A stretch of DNA of 36,954 bases. Origin: an uncultured Enterovibrio sp. GTDB lineage: Bacteria > Pseudomonadota > Gammaproteobacteria > Enterobacterales > Vibrionaceae. Shown here in pieces: positions 17,799 through 26,399 of this stretch (the first letter of the stretch is position 1; the number at the start of each line of letters is the position of its first letter). The notes under the pieces are model-generated. The model saw only the letters and a list, made by a program, of their open reading frames with translations. It did not search any database and was not told the DNA's origin. The stretch covers positions 1 through 36,954 of the forward strand of contig CAMRDW010000010.1 of assembly GCA_947041315.1 (NCBI GenBank), in the 5' to 3' direction. Position numbers and translations under genes: made by a program.

Positions 17799-18890
17799 TT
17801 AAACATTAAAACGAAAATGGATCACATCGCCGTCTTTCACTATGTACTCTTTGCCTTCTAGACGCCATTTTCCAGCCTCTTTTGCACCGGCTTCACCGTT
17901 ATGGGCAATGAAATTGTCAAAGCCTATTACTTCTGCGCGAATAAAGCCGCGTTCAAAATCGGTGTGAATTTTTCCTGCAGCTTGTGGGGCGGTGGATCCG
18001 ACAGGAATGGTCCACGCACGTACTTCTTTTACGCCAGCGGTAAAGTAAGTTTGGAGTGTCAGTAAGTCGTAACCTGCACGGATCACTCGATGAAGACCGG
18101 GCTCTTCAAGGCCCATTTCCTCTAAAAAGACATTGGCCTCTTCGCTATCAAGCTCTGACAGTTCACTTTCAATTTCAGCGCACACGGCCACGACAGTGGC
18201 CCCTTCGGCCTCTGCAATTTGGCGAACAAGGTCAAGATAGGGGTTATTTTCAAAACCATCATCGTTCACATTGGCGATGTACATGGTGGGTTTGAGGGTC
18301 AAAAAGTTCAAATAATCAATGGCGGCTTTTTCTTCTTTTGTAAAAGAAATAGCGCGCAGCATTTTTCCTTGCTCAAGGGCTGGAAGGACTTTTTCGAGGG
18401 CAGCGATTTCGATTTTTGCGTCGCGATCGCCACCTTTGGCTTTTTTCGCTTGGCGTTGTATGGCGCGTTCACAGGTATCTAAATCAGAGAGAGCAAGCTC
18501 GGTATTGATAATATCTATGTCTTCAGCTGGGTCTATTTTTCCTGCAACGTGAATAATGTTGTCATTATCAAAGCAGCGAACAACATGACCAATGGCATCG
18601 GTTTCACGGATGTTTGCAAGAAATTTATTGCCTAAACCTTCCCCTTTTGATGCGCCGGCAACCAGGCCTGCGATATCAACAAATTCCATAGTGGTCGGTA
18701 AAATGCGCTGAGGGTTGACGATTTTGGCAAGGGCATCCAAGCGGAGATCGGGGACGGGAACAACGCCAGTGTTTGGTTCTATGGTACAAAATGGAAAATT
18801 TGCCGCTTCAATTCCGGCTTTCGTCAGTGCATTGAACAGGGTTGATTTACCGACATTTGGCAAACCAACGATACCGCATTTAAAACCCAT
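17799..18890 (-). CDS. ychF: Redox-regulated ATPase YchF (OLA1 family)
   Basis: The 363-residue product is full length for YchF, an Obg-related P-loop ATPase that binds ribosomes and influences oxidative-stress responses. The G1 motif [17 protein letters not shown] (about residues 8-24), the switch region with [22 protein letters not shown] and the C-terminal TGS domain ([26 protein letters not shown] end) are visible. The NKxD motif is replaced by NVND, as expected for an ATP-preferring YchF. It is followed by its own terminator and lies 24 bases downstream of pth, the usual pth-ychF pair. Confidence 0.96.
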   Translation of the reverse strand: MGFKCGIVGLPNVGKSTLFNALTKAGIEAANFPFCTIEPNTGVVPVPDLRLDALAKIVNPQRILPTTMEFVDIAGLVAGASKGEGLGNKFLANIRETDAIGHVVRCFDNDNIIHVAGKIDPAEDIDIINTELALSDLDTCERAIQRQAKKAKGGDRDAKIEIAALEKVLPALEQGKMLRAISFTKEEKAAIDYLNFLTLKPTMYIANVNDDGFENNPYLDLVRQIAEAEGATVVAVCAEIESELSELDSEEANVFLEEMGLEEPGLHRVIRAGYDLLTLQTYFTAGVKEVRAWTIPVGSTAPQAAGKIHTDFERGFIRAEVIGFDNFIAHNGEAGAKEAGKWRLEGKEYIVKDGDVIHFRFNV

Positions 18891-18914
18891 GGGATGGTAA
18901 CCTTTTATTAAATA

Positions 18915-19505
18915 TTATTGCGCTTTGAATGTATGAAGACGGTTTTGCGCCTTCGCTAAATCGTCTTTGAACAAAATATCGATACAGCGAACCGCTTCAT
19001 CAACGGCCTGTTCAATGTGATCATGTTCTTTGGTCGGGGCTTTGGTCAGGACGTACCCTGCAACCCTGTCTTTATGACCAGGATGACCAATCCCGAGGCG
19101 AAGTCGATAGAAATCTCGCTCGTTGCCCATTTTATCTATGATGTCACGTAAACCGTTATGGCCGCCATGTCCGCCGCCTTTTTTAAATTTTGCGCTGCCC
19201 GGAGGCAAGTCGAGCTCATCATGTGCCACCAAGATTTCCTGTGGTTTTATCTGGTAAAAATGGGCCAAAGAGGCCACGGATTTTCCGGATAAATTCATAA
19301 AGGTGGTGGGTATCAATAGGCGTAAATCTTCGCCTGCTATTTTGATTCGGGCTGTCAGTCCGAAGTGTTTTTTGTCTTCTTGAAGGGGCGTGTTATGGAT
19401 GCGTGCCATTTCTTCAATAACCCAAGCTCCCGCATTGTGACGCGTTTTTGCGTATTCTGGGCCGGGATTTGCCAAACCCACTAAAAGACGAATTTGCTCA
19501 CACAT
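18915..19505 (-). CDS. pth: Peptidyl-tRNA hydrolase
   Basis: Pth releases peptides from prematurely dissociated peptidyl-tRNA. With the ATG at 19505 the protein is 196 residues, as in E. coli (194), and starts [18 protein letters not shown]. The catalytic residues are visible: N13 in GLANPG, H23 in KTRHNAG, Asp in [10 protein letters not shown] (about 96) and Asn in GGHNGLRDI. An AAGGA lies 8 bases upstream of this ATG, which favours it over an in-frame ATG 19 codons further upstream. It is transcribed towards ychF with a 24-base gap. Confidence 0.95.
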   Translation of the reverse strand: MCEQIRLLVGLANPGPEYAKTRHNAGAWVIEEMARIHNTPLQEDKKHFGLTARIKIAGEDLRLLIPTTFMNLSGKSVASLAHFYQIKPQEILVAHDELDLPPGSAKFKKGGGHGGHNGLRDIIDKMGNERDFYRLRLGIGHPGHKDRVAGYVLTKAPTKEHDHIEQAVDEAVRCIDILFKDDLAKAQNRLHTFKAQ

Positions 19506-19703
19506 GCTGAGATCCTTGAGATTGAGGGTAAAACAACGCCGTAAACAGGGCGATGGTGACACGAAAAACGGCCTATCCTACCACCATCATTAAGAGACCT
19601 CAAAATCTACGCAAATCAAAATGGTTTTTTTTGTTTTAAGCCTGAATGTTGAGGGGATATTTGAGCCTGTATCGCACGTTTTTCTCTTCAAATAAACTCA
19701 GAC

Positions 19704-19731
19704 TTGCATATTAACGTGCACAGGATAAAAT
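19704..19731 (+). promoter_or_regulatory. Predicted sigma-70 promoter of umuDC
   Basis: TTGCAT (19704-19709) and TAAAAT (19726-19731) are 16 bases apart. The expected start of transcription falls inside the adjacent SOS box. Confidence 0.6.
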
Positions 19732-19734
19732 AAA

Positions 19735-19750
19735 CTGTATGGATACACAG
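19735..19750 (+). promoter_or_regulatory. LexA (SOS) box upstream of umuDC
   Basis: CTGTATGGATACACAG has the exact gammaproteobacterial LexA pattern CTGT-N8-ACAG. It covers the expected transcription start of umuDC, so LexA bound here should block initiation until DNA damage. Confidence 0.9.
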
Positions 19751-19764
19751 TGGTTCGTTTTTTT

Positions 19765-20172
19765 ATGAAAATAATTCCTCTTGTTGCCAAGGCTGGCATT
19801 GTTGGTTTTGAATCTCCCGCAAGCGATTATCGTTCGCTTTCTTTAAGTCTTGATGATCTTTTGGTAGAACATCCTAGCGCGACCTTTATCGGGCGTGCGA
19901 GCGGTGACTCTATGCAAGAGGTCGGTATTTTTGATGGCGATATCTTGATTGTCGATCGTTTTGAAACGGCGCGCCATGGGGATGTGATCGTGGCCAATTT
20001 TAACGGTGAATTTGTGTGTAAGCTCCTCGACCTCCATCATAAAAAATTGCGTTCTGCAAATTCGCTCTATCCAGCAGTATCCATTTGTGAACACGATACA
20101 TTTAGCCTTGAAGGGGTGGTGATCCGCTCTGTGCGTTGCCATCGTAAAAGCGCGTTGTTATGTTTGCCTTAG
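19765..20172 (+). CDS. umuD: UmuD, DNA polymerase V accessory subunit
   Basis: UmuD is cleaved in a RecA-stimulated self-reaction to UmuD', which joins UmuC in translesion polymerase V. From the ATG at 19765 it has 135 residues (MKIIPLVAKAGIVGFESPAS). The Ser/Lys dyad of the S24 fold is present: Ser49 in RASGDSMQEVGI and Lys86 in GEFVCKLL. The cleavage site aligned to E. coli Cys24-Gly25 is Val13-Gly14 here. A GTG at 19750 would add five residues, but its first base is the last base of the LexA box and it would leave almost no leader, so I prefer the ATG. The stop overlaps umuC by 13 bases. Confidence 0.92.
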   Translation: MKIIPLVAKAGIVGFESPASDYRSLSLSLDDLLVEHPSATFIGRASGDSMQEVGIFDGDILIVDRFETARHGDVIVANFNGEFVCKLLDLHHKKLRSANSLYPAVSICEHDTFSLEGVVIRSVRCHRKSALLCLP

Positions 20173-21428
20173 TGGATGCAAACAGTTTTTATTGCAGTGC
20201 TGAGCAAGTCTTCCGACCCGATTGGCGAGGGAGGCCACTTGTGGTGCTTTCAAATAATGATGGCATTATTGTGGCGGCGAATCGGCAAGCAAAAGAGGTC
20301 GGTGTCGAAAAATTTAAAGCCTATTTTCAAGTAAAAAATCAATGTGAGCAGGCGGGGGTTATCGTGCGCTCATCGAACTATGAGCTTTATGGTGATTTAT
20401 CTGAAAAAATGATGCAAGTGGTGGGGCGCTTTGCCCCTTCGCAACATATTTATTCTATTGATGAGTCTTTTCTGCGCTTTCATGGTTGTCAGGGGCTGTT
20501 GGATTTTAAAGAGCATGGCAGGAAATTGCGGCGCGCGGTATGGAAAGAATGCCGCTTGCCCGTGTGCGTAGGGATGGGGCATACTTTAACTCTTGCGAAG
20601 GCGGCAAACCATGCGGCAAAAAAAAATCCCTCTTATCAAGGTGTTTGTGTTATTGAATGCGAATCTTCGCGTGAAAAGATCCTTCGCCGTCTTTTGGTCT
20701 CTGATATTTGGGGAATTGGGCGAAAACTGAGCTTAAAATTACGTTTGCAAGGTATTGAAAATGCTTGGCAACTGTCAAAACAATCTCCTGTGTTAATGCG
20801 AAAAAATTACAGTGTTGAAATGGAACGCACAATTCGTGAATTAAAGGGTGAACCTTGTAAAGATTGGGATACTGCAAGAGCGGATAAACAGCAAATTTTT
20901 TCGACGCGCTCTGTGGGTGAGCGGATCACCAATGTGGATTTTTTGCATCAAGCACTTTGTCAACATACCGCCATTGCAGCGAGCAAGCTACGTGCTCAAG
21001 GTTCTGTATGCTCTGTTTTGATGGCGTTTGCTGGAAATTCACCTTATGACGAAAAGTCTAAAAGTTTTAAACAAATGTATCGTTTCTCACAGCCTACGAA
21101 CGACACCCTCACTTTGACAAAAGCGGTCTCTTCTTTGCTTTCCAATTTATATCAAGAGGGGGTGCGTTATTACAAAGTAGGGATTGGTTTATTTGAAATC
21201 CGAAATGGACGATTTTTACAACCTGATTTTTTTATCATTCAAAAAGAACATCCTTTCTTGATGAAGGCATTTGATGGGATCAATCAGCGTTATGGAAAAG
21301 GCACCTTGTTTTTGGCTGCCGAAGGTATACCACAAAAAGGGCGAGCACAAGAATGGAGCATGAAACGCGCTTTGCTTTCGCCTCAATACACCACAAAATG
21401 GTCGAATATACCCATCATTAAAACATGA
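20160..21428 (+). CDS. umuC: UmuC, Y-family DNA polymerase V catalytic subunit
   Basis: A 422-residue error-prone polymerase (E. coli UmuC also 422). The N-terminal palm motif ALVDANSFYCSAEQVF carries the first catalytic Asp, and SIDESFLRF (about residues 99-107) holds the second acidic pair. Helix-hairpin-helix residues (DIWGIGRKLSLKLRLQGI, about 180-197) and the little-finger domain follow. The start ATG lies inside the umuD end (13-base overlap), so the two are co-translated under the LexA box. The pair is inserted between pth and prs. There is no sign of truncation. Confidence 0.96.
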   Translation: MFALVDANSFYCSAEQVFRPDWRGRPLVVLSNNDGIIVAANRQAKEVGVEKFKAYFQVKNQCEQAGVIVRSSNYELYGDLSEKMMQVVGRFAPSQHIYSIDESFLRFHGCQGLLDFKEHGRKLRRAVWKECRLPVCVGMGHTLTLAKAANHAAKKNPSYQGVCVIECESSREKILRRLLVSDIWGIGRKLSLKLRLQGIENAWQLSKQSPVLMRKNYSVEMERTIRELKGEPCKDWDTARADKQQIFSTRSVGERITNVDFLHQALCQHTAIAASKLRAQGSVCSVLMAFAGNSPYDEKSKSFKQMYRFSQPTNDTLTLTKAVSSLLSNLYQEGVRYYKVGIGLFEIRNGRFLQPDFFIIQKEHPFLMKAFDGINQRYGKGTLFLAAEGIPQKGRAQEWSMKRALLSPQYTTKWSNIPIIKT

Positions 21429-21488
21429 GTTATACACTCAAAAGAATTGACCTTGCTGTTCGGCGCCAAGAACGAAACAAGCTTGATC

Positions 21489-21526
21489 TCTAATCCTTGA
21501 TCATCGATTATCGATGGAGGATGAGA
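21489..21526. other. Imperfect palindrome 3' of umuC
   Basis: A perfect core, CATCGAT-T-ATCGATG (21502-21516), is extended by ATCCT/AGGAT and TCT/AGA arms. There is no T-run. It could be an RNA stem-loop at the end of the umuDC message or a protein-binding site. Confidence 0.5.
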
Positions 21527-21591
21527 TTGAACGCTGAGATCGTAGCCAAAACTTAAGCGGCTTTAAAATCGAGAGGTATATGGGCGGGATG

Positions 21592-21626
21592 AAAAAAAAC
21601 ACACTTCTTTAATACAAGAAGTGTGT
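21592..21626 (-). terminator. Rho-independent terminator of prs
   Basis: ACACACTTCTT and AAGAAGTGTGT form an 11-base stem with a 6-base loop, followed by a run of seven or more T on the minus strand, 26 bases beyond the prs stop. Confidence 0.9.
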
Positions 21627-21652
21627 CAATTCATTGAAGAGATGCGAAAGGA

Positions 21653-22600
21653 TTAAGACTCGAACATGGCAGAGATTGATTCTTCGTTGCTAATACGACG
21701 AATCGCTTCGGCCAACATGCTAGAAAGGGTCAGTTGAGACACTTTGCCTGTCGCTTCCATTTCAGGACGAAGCGGAATGGAGTCTGTAACAATCACTTCA
21801 TCAATCAAGGAATTTTTAATGTTTATTGCCGCGTCCCCTGAGAATATTGCGTGAGTTGCATAAGCGAATACACGTTTTGCTCCTCGATTTTTCAGTGCTT
21901 CCGCTGCTTTACAAAGGGTTCCACCTGTATCAATCATGTCGTCGACAATAATACAATCGCGGTTTTCTACGTCACCGATGAGGTGCATGACTTGAGAAAC
22001 GTTGGCCCGAGGGCGACGTTTGTCGATGATTGCAATGTCAGTGTCGTCAAGCAGTTTTGCCGTTGCACGAGCGCGGACGACGCCTCCGATATCCGGTGAA
22101 ACAACAACAGGATCTTTTAAATCCCTGGCGAGCATGTCTTCGAGTAAAACGGGGGTACCAAAGATATTATCAACAGGAACATCAAAAAATCCTTGAATTT
22201 GCTCGGCGTGAAGATCAACCGTTAAAACGCGGTCAACACCGACATTAGAAAGGAAATCAGCGATGACTTTCGCGGTAATCGGCACTCGGGCAGAACGTAC
22301 GCGACGATCTTGGCGTGCATAGCCGAAATAAGGGATCACCGCAGTGATCCGTCCAGCCGATGCACGACGCAGGGCATCGATCATGACCACCAATTCCATT
22401 AAATTGTCGTTGGTTGGCGCACAAGTTGACTGAATAACGAAGACGTCACTTCCCCGGACATTTTCATTGATTTGTACACACACTTCGCCGTCGGAAAAGC
22501 GACCGACGGTCGCGTCGCCTAAAGACATGTAAAGACGATTCGCGATGCGTTGAGCGAGTACGGGGGTTGCATTACCAGCAAACAGCTTCATATCAGGCAC
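21653..22600 (-). CDS. prs: Ribose-phosphate pyrophosphokinase
   Basis: Prs makes PRPP from ribose 5-phosphate and ATP for nucleotide, His, Trp and NAD synthesis. From a GTG at 22600 ([20 protein letters not shown]) the protein has 315 residues, the same as E. coli, where the start is also GTG. GAGG lies 9 bases upstream. Earlier in-frame codons would add 15 unconserved residues. The flexible loop with [11 protein letters not shown], the catalytic [12 protein letters not shown] segment and the PRPP-binding [18 protein letters not shown] motif are intact. It follows ispE after 41 bases and ends in a clear terminator, so lolB-ispE-prs reads as one unit. Confidence 0.96.
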   Translation of the reverse strand: MPDMKLFAGNATPVLAQRIANRLYMSLGDATVGRFSDGEVCVQINENVRGSDVFVIQSTCAPTNDNLMELVVMIDALRRASAGRITAVIPYFGYARQDRRVRSARVPITAKVIADFLSNVGVDRVLTVDLHAEQIQGFFDVPVDNIFGTPVLLEDMLARDLKDPVVVSPDIGGVVRARATAKLLDDTDIAIIDKRRPRANVSQVMHLIGDVENRDCIIVDDMIDTGGTLCKAAEALKNRGAKRVFAYATHAIFSGDAAINIKNSLIDEVIVTDSIPLRPEMEATGKVSQLTLSSMLAEAIRRISNEESISAMFES

Positions 22601-22641
22601 GTTGGAAAACCTCGGGGTTGTATCCATTGGGTTTATTTGCC

Positions 22642-23511
22642 TCATTGTTTTTGCGCATCGAGCGTGGTGAATAGAGGAGATATATTCATCCCGCGCGTGA
22701 CAAAACCAGTGAGCCAGTTAGGTAATTTTTGTAAGATCAAATGGGCGTCATTTGAATTTTCAAATTCAGCGAAAACACAAGCACCTGTTCCTGTTAATCT
22801 TGACGGCGCATATTCTACCAGCCACGAAAGTGCCTTATCAACCTCTGGGAATAATTGTCTTACAATCTTTTCGCAATCGTTTTCGTATTTTTCATGTAAT
22901 AGAACATTTAATGTGCGTTTTTCGGTGTTTCGAGTGAGATCCGGGTGAGAGAAGATCTTTTCCGTTCTAATGTGTACATCGGGCTTAAGAACCAAATACC
23001 ATTTCTCTAAAGGTTGAGCTGATTGGAATTGTTCTCCTATGCCTTCAGCAAATGCCGCTTTACCTTGAATAAAAACAGGAACGTCAGCACCCAGTGAGAT
23101 CCCTAATTCAATGAGCTCTTTTTGGGTGTAATGTGTTTCCCATAAATGGTTTAAGGCCACCAAAGTGGTTGCTGCATTTGAAGAGCCTCCCCCTAAACCG
23201 GCGCCCATCGGGATTTTTTTTTCCAAATGAATGTCAGCCCCTTTTGTTGTGTTCGATTTATTTTTAAGGGCCTTGGCCGCACGATAAATTAAATTATTTT
23301 CTAAATCGATTCCTTTTATTGAAGGGGTGACTCGGATTTTTCCGGTTTCATTGGGGGTGATTTGAAGGGTGTCGCCATAATCGAGAAATTGAAATAAAGT
23401 TTGTAAATCGTGGTAACCGTTGGCGCGTTGCCCTGTGATATAGAGAAAGAGGTTGAGCTTAGCAGGAGAGGGCCAAAGGGTTGTATTGTGTTGCATCTTG
23501 TTTGGGATCAT
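22642..23511 (-). CDS. ispE: 4-diphosphocytidyl-2-C-methyl-D-erythritol kinase
   Basis: IspE is the GHMP-family kinase of the non-mevalonate isoprenoid pathway. The N-terminal substrate region [20 protein letters not shown] and the ATP-binding loop [17 protein letters not shown] are both intact. I chose the ATG at 23511 because it overlaps the lolB stop as ATGA, typical of coupled genes, giving 289 residues. The next ATG at 23496 gives 284 residues, nearer the E. coli length of 283, and is a fair alternative. prs follows after 41 bases. Confidence 0.94.
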   Translation of the reverse strand: MIPNKMQHNTTLWPSPAKLNLFLYITGQRANGYHDLQTLFQFLDYGDTLQITPNETGKIRVTPSIKGIDLENNLIYRAAKALKNKSNTTKGADIHLEKKIPMGAGLGGGSSNAATTLVALNHLWETHYTQKELIELGISLGADVPVFIQGKAAFAEGIGEQFQSAQPLEKWYLVLKPDVHIRTEKIFSHPDLTRNTEKRTLNVLLHEKYENDCEKIVRQLFPEVDKALSWLVEYAPSRLTGTGACVFAEFENSNDAHLILQKLPNWLTGFVTRGMNISPLFTTLDAQKQ

Positions 23512-24116
23512 GGGGTATAGGTCCATTCTGAAATCAAAAGATTGACTTTTTGGGCGTCAAGGTGCATTTGAATTTTTGAAGGGAGTAGGTTGTTTGTGCT
23601 TTCATCATAGGCATTGTATTGAATTTGCCAGCCTAAAAGGGGGTTATTTTCATATTGGGAAAGTGATGCAAGGCGATTGTCTTCCCCCAGGCTGTAAGCG
23701 TTATTAGAGGCGGGTAAGCCTTTTATCCATAACTTCATTTCATTTACAGGCAAAGAGAACCCGGTGATCCTAAACAAGAGATCCTTAGGATCTTTGGCGT
23801 AATGGCGTTGGCCATTGTTGTCTGTAAGTACCGCTATATTGGGGCTGATCTCCAGTTTAAAGAGGGTCTGCCCTAAAAAATGGGTGAGCCTTAAGGTGGA
23901 GACGTCTTCTTTTTGCTCCCAGAAAAATTGTGCAGACAGGCGCTCGTTGGGGGTTATTAAGGCGACTTTTCCTTTGGCAGTAAAGTGAGTTATGTTTGAA
24001 ATTGCGTCTTGATGAGCCTGCCATTCGGTTGGGGGCAGGGGGGCTCTTGTCGCACAAGCTGTAAGAGTGGCAAGCGTTATAAAAAGGATGCAAAAGGTCT
24101 TGAACTGTTGGGGCAT
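23508..24116 (-). CDS. lolB: Outer-membrane lipoprotein receptor LolB
   Basis: LolB receives lipoproteins from LolA and inserts them in the outer membrane. The 202-residue product has a signal peptide ([14 protein letters not shown]) ending in a lipobox LTAC with Cys at 21, and the typical LolB features [22 protein letters not shown] and the hydrophobic loop region near [14 protein letters not shown]. The order lolB-ispE-prs is conserved in gammaproteobacteria. Its usual divergent partner hemA is not adjacent here but 5.9 kb away. lnt, acting earlier in lipoprotein maturation, is also in the window. Confidence 0.93.
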   Translation of the reverse strand: MPQQFKTFCILFITLATLTACATRAPLPPTEWQAHQDAISNITHFTAKGKVALITPNERLSAQFFWEQKEDVSTLRLTHFLGQTLFKLEISPNIAVLTDNNGQRHYAKDPKDLLFRITGFSLPVNEMKLWIKGLPASNNAYSLGEDNRLASLSQYENNPLLGWQIQYNAYDESTNNLLPSKIQMHLDAQKVNLLISEWTYTP

Positions 24117-24514
24117 GAGTCAACTCCGCTTGCCATATTCTCGAATGTCGGGTGCGTTCAAATTACATCTTTGGCGCAAAAAGAAATCTCATTTACTTTA
24201 TCTCAAGGCCGCGTTAAAAAAGGTTTGAAGGCTCCGTGTGTATTTTTGGATAAACACACACATTCACTACTTTGAATATTGTATTTCAAGATGATTTGAC
24301 ATGGAAGTGGAAGAGATGCCTCCTTTTAAAAAAAGTGTTTTTTTCCTTTTATGCCCAAAACAATTGAAGATGCGTGTAGGCAAAAAGCGAGTGAAGGGCC
24401 TGAGCATAGATGGACTCTGTGATTGGTCTGAGCGAGAGCAGCCAACACCCACGCAGTTTCAAAGGCGACGGGTATTGTTGAGATCTCGCTTTCAATGTAT
24501 TCCAATGCTGTATT
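24117..24514. other. Intergenic region pilin-like gene / lolB
   Basis: It contains a minus-oriented MITE-like repeat near the 3' end of the pilin-like gene. The part nearest lolB must hold its promoter. A GTGTGT...ACACAC inverted repeat around 24236-24261 is present, with no assigned role. Confidence 0.5.
24351..24475 (-). repeat. MITE-like repeat, copy 5
   Basis: The only recognised copy in minus orientation. Read on the minus strand it starts ATACCCGTCGCCTTTGAAAC and ends TCTTCAATTGTTTTGGGCAT. It begins 39 bases after the stop of the pilin-like gene, on the same strand. Confidence 0.85.
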
Positions 24515-25837
24515 TTAAATTTCTTCGCACCATTGTATGGCGACAAAGGACATGGATTTTGGGTTTCGTAAAACCGATTTTGAATCATGATAAAAAGAAT
24601 ATGAGGCATCAAAAGCGAGGGCGCCTCTTATTTTCCAGCGTTTTTCTTTTTCTTCTGCTTCCCATTCTAATGATAAGCCGGACATCATGGCATGTTTTCC
24701 AGCTGCGCCTTTGGTGCCTTGACTCTTTATGGCTGAATTATTTGAAAAATCAGTCGCATTCTCGGAACCTGTTGAAAACGAACTACTAAAAGCGGTTATT
24801 TTATTTTTCATCATTAAATTTTCAGCAGAAGGACATTGAAGATAGGAGATATATATCGGTTGATTGTCAATGAAGCTGTGTTGTGACACCACTATCGGGG
24901 TTTTCTTTTTATCTAGACCAGAGGCAAAGCCACCCTCGGCAATGATATATTTTTTACTGTGAGAGTCATTTGTTGTCGTTCTTAAACAAGGCTTTTTATT
25001 GCCAGTCACACTGTTCCAACATAAAGATTTACTTCCATCTATGGAGACAGAGCCGTCACGTTTTAAATAGTTTTCTATCGGTTCATTTTGATGAAGAACA
25101 CTGATATCGAATCCACTGTAATCGGTTTCTGATGTGACCGAGTCAATGTAATTATTTAAAACAGTAATATCGGGGCCCAGTAAAGTCGAAAGCGAAATTC
25201 CTGAATTAGGTTTAATGCAAAAATGCTCACCGCATTTTGAATATCTAGCAACAATGAATTGATCATTATTGATCGGAAATTCGCCATCTCGTTTTATATT
25301 AGAAATACGGGTTAAAAGTTTTATGAAATAACCGATATCTTGATTCGATTCGGAAATATACCGGAAATCTGCATTCTTGATATATCTTTTTATTTTTGGA
25401 TACATGACGTTATTATATTTATTAAATTCAATATGAAAACCGATGAATCTCATGTTTGATACATTAGAATTATAATTACAGGAAAGGTAATTTATTTCCA
25501 AGTTATCAGGCAATAATCCTGGAGGTGAACAGCCTGTTTTTTTCATCCAATTTAAATTCGAATGAAAATGCTGACGTTCAAGTGTTGAAGGCAATAACAA
25601 TGGATTTGGAATGTAATCTTTTCCATTAGAATCGAGCGTCTCTGTTTTTAAATGATAAGTAGATAAAAACGTTTTGCTGGAGATCACTAAGTTAATTATA
25701 TTATTGGCTGTCGCATCGATTTGCCTGTTGAGGGCATAGATTTTGAGTTGGCTGCCTACATATGAAAAAAACCACCCCATAATCGCAGTGGCAAGGATGA
25801 CTTCAAGCAAGGTTGCACCGTGTTGACGATTACGCAT
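24515..25837 (-). CDS. Orphan type IV prepilin-like protein
   Basis: The N-terminus, MRNRQHGATLLEVILATAIMGWFFSYVG, is a class III prepilin signal: a short basic leader, cleavage after Gly7, Glu5 of the mature protein, then a hydrophobic helix. At 440 residues it is far longer than a major pilin and resembles minor or tip pilins of the PilV type. The large C-terminal part has several Cys (CSPPG, LSCNY, YSKCGEHFC, KSLCWN, KKPCL, LQCPS, QWCEE) that may form disulphides, but I recognise no known head domain. No prepilin peptidase, assembly ATPase or secretin is in the window, so assembly depends on genes elsewhere. Base use is more AT-rich than in the flanking core genes, and repeat copies flank both sides, suggesting acquisition. 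The ribosome site is weak. Confidence 0.75.
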   Translation of the reverse strand: MRNRQHGATLLEVILATAIMGWFFSYVGSQLKIYALNRQIDATANNIINLVISSKTFLSTYHLKTETLDSNGKDYIPNPLLLPSTLERQHFHSNLNWMKKTGCSPPGLLPDNLEINYLSCNYNSNVSNMRFIGFHIEFNKYNNVMYPKIKRYIKNADFRYISESNQDIGYFIKLLTRISNIKRDGEFPINNDQFIVARYSKCGEHFCIKPNSGISLSTLLGPDITVLNNYIDSVTSETDYSGFDISVLHQNEPIENYLKRDGSVSIDGSKSLCWNSVTGNKKPCLRTTTNDSHSKKYIIAEGGFASGLDKKKTPIVVSQHSFIDNQPIYISYLQCPSAENLMMKNKITAFSSSFSTGSENATDFSNNSAIKSQGTKGAAGKHAMMSGLSLEWEAEEKEKRWKIRGALAFDASYSFYHDSKSVLRNPKSMSFVAIQWCEEI

Positions 25838-25906
25838 ATAAATATTTATTTAAACTCCATATATACCGCTTTTCTTTAAAATTTCCTGCATTTTATTTTC
25901 TTTCAT

Positions 25907-26035
25907 TATACCCGTCGCCTTTGAGGCTGGATGGGTGTGGTTTGCGTTCGTTCAGCCCAATCACATACTCCATTTATGCACTCAGAGGATTCACTTGTTT
26001 GCTGCCTACACACAACGTCAAGTGTCTTGGGTATA
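25907..26035 (+). repeat. MITE-like repeat, copy 6
   Basis: It starts TATACCCGTCGCCTTTGAGG and ends GTCAAGTGTCTTGGGTATA, with both termini intact. It lies upstream of the start of the pilin-like gene. Confidence 0.9.
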
Positions 26036-26241
26036 AAGGATAATTTAAAGTTATTTAATGAGTGTCACACGATTTAGAAATATAAATAAAGCTTGTTACA
26101 TTAAGTGAATTCTATTTTTATTTTCTCGTTTTTTTGACAGATGTAAAAAATCTATATTCATTTTTTTGTATTAAATGGAGAAAAAAGAAGGAGGAGGGGT
26201 GTCTGATTGCTTTATTCTCATCGTTTTTGAAGGTACAGGGT

Positions 26242-26368
26242 TATAGGCGTCACCTTTGAAGCTGCGTGGGTGTTGGTCAAGCTCGTTCAGCCCAATCACA
26301 TAGGCTCTCTATGCTCTGGGGCTTCACTCGCTTGCTGCCTACACGCCGCTTCAATTACTTTGGGTACT
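26242..26368 (+). repeat. MITE-like repeat, copy 7
   Basis: It starts TATAGGCGTCACCTTTGAAG and ends CTTCAATTACTTTGGGTACT. It stops 31 bases before the malY stop codon, that is, in the malY 3' region. Confidence 0.9.
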
Positions 26369-26399
26369 GAATCAAAAGAGGCGTATTTTATTTAACTCT

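Larger units (their letters stand above)
25838..26399. other. Intergenic region with two repeat copies
   Basis: Two MITE-like copies in direct orientation (25907-26035 and 26242-26368) are separated by about 200 bases of AT-rich sequence. No gene is supported. Confidence 0.6.

Noticed and set aside
24301-24789. 162-codon open frame crossing the repeat and the pilin-like gene
   Set aside because: It runs antisense to the end of the pilin-like gene and through a repeat copy. Its peptide resembles the frame seen by chance in other repeat copies (LCDWSEREQPTPTQ), a common source of spurious proteins.
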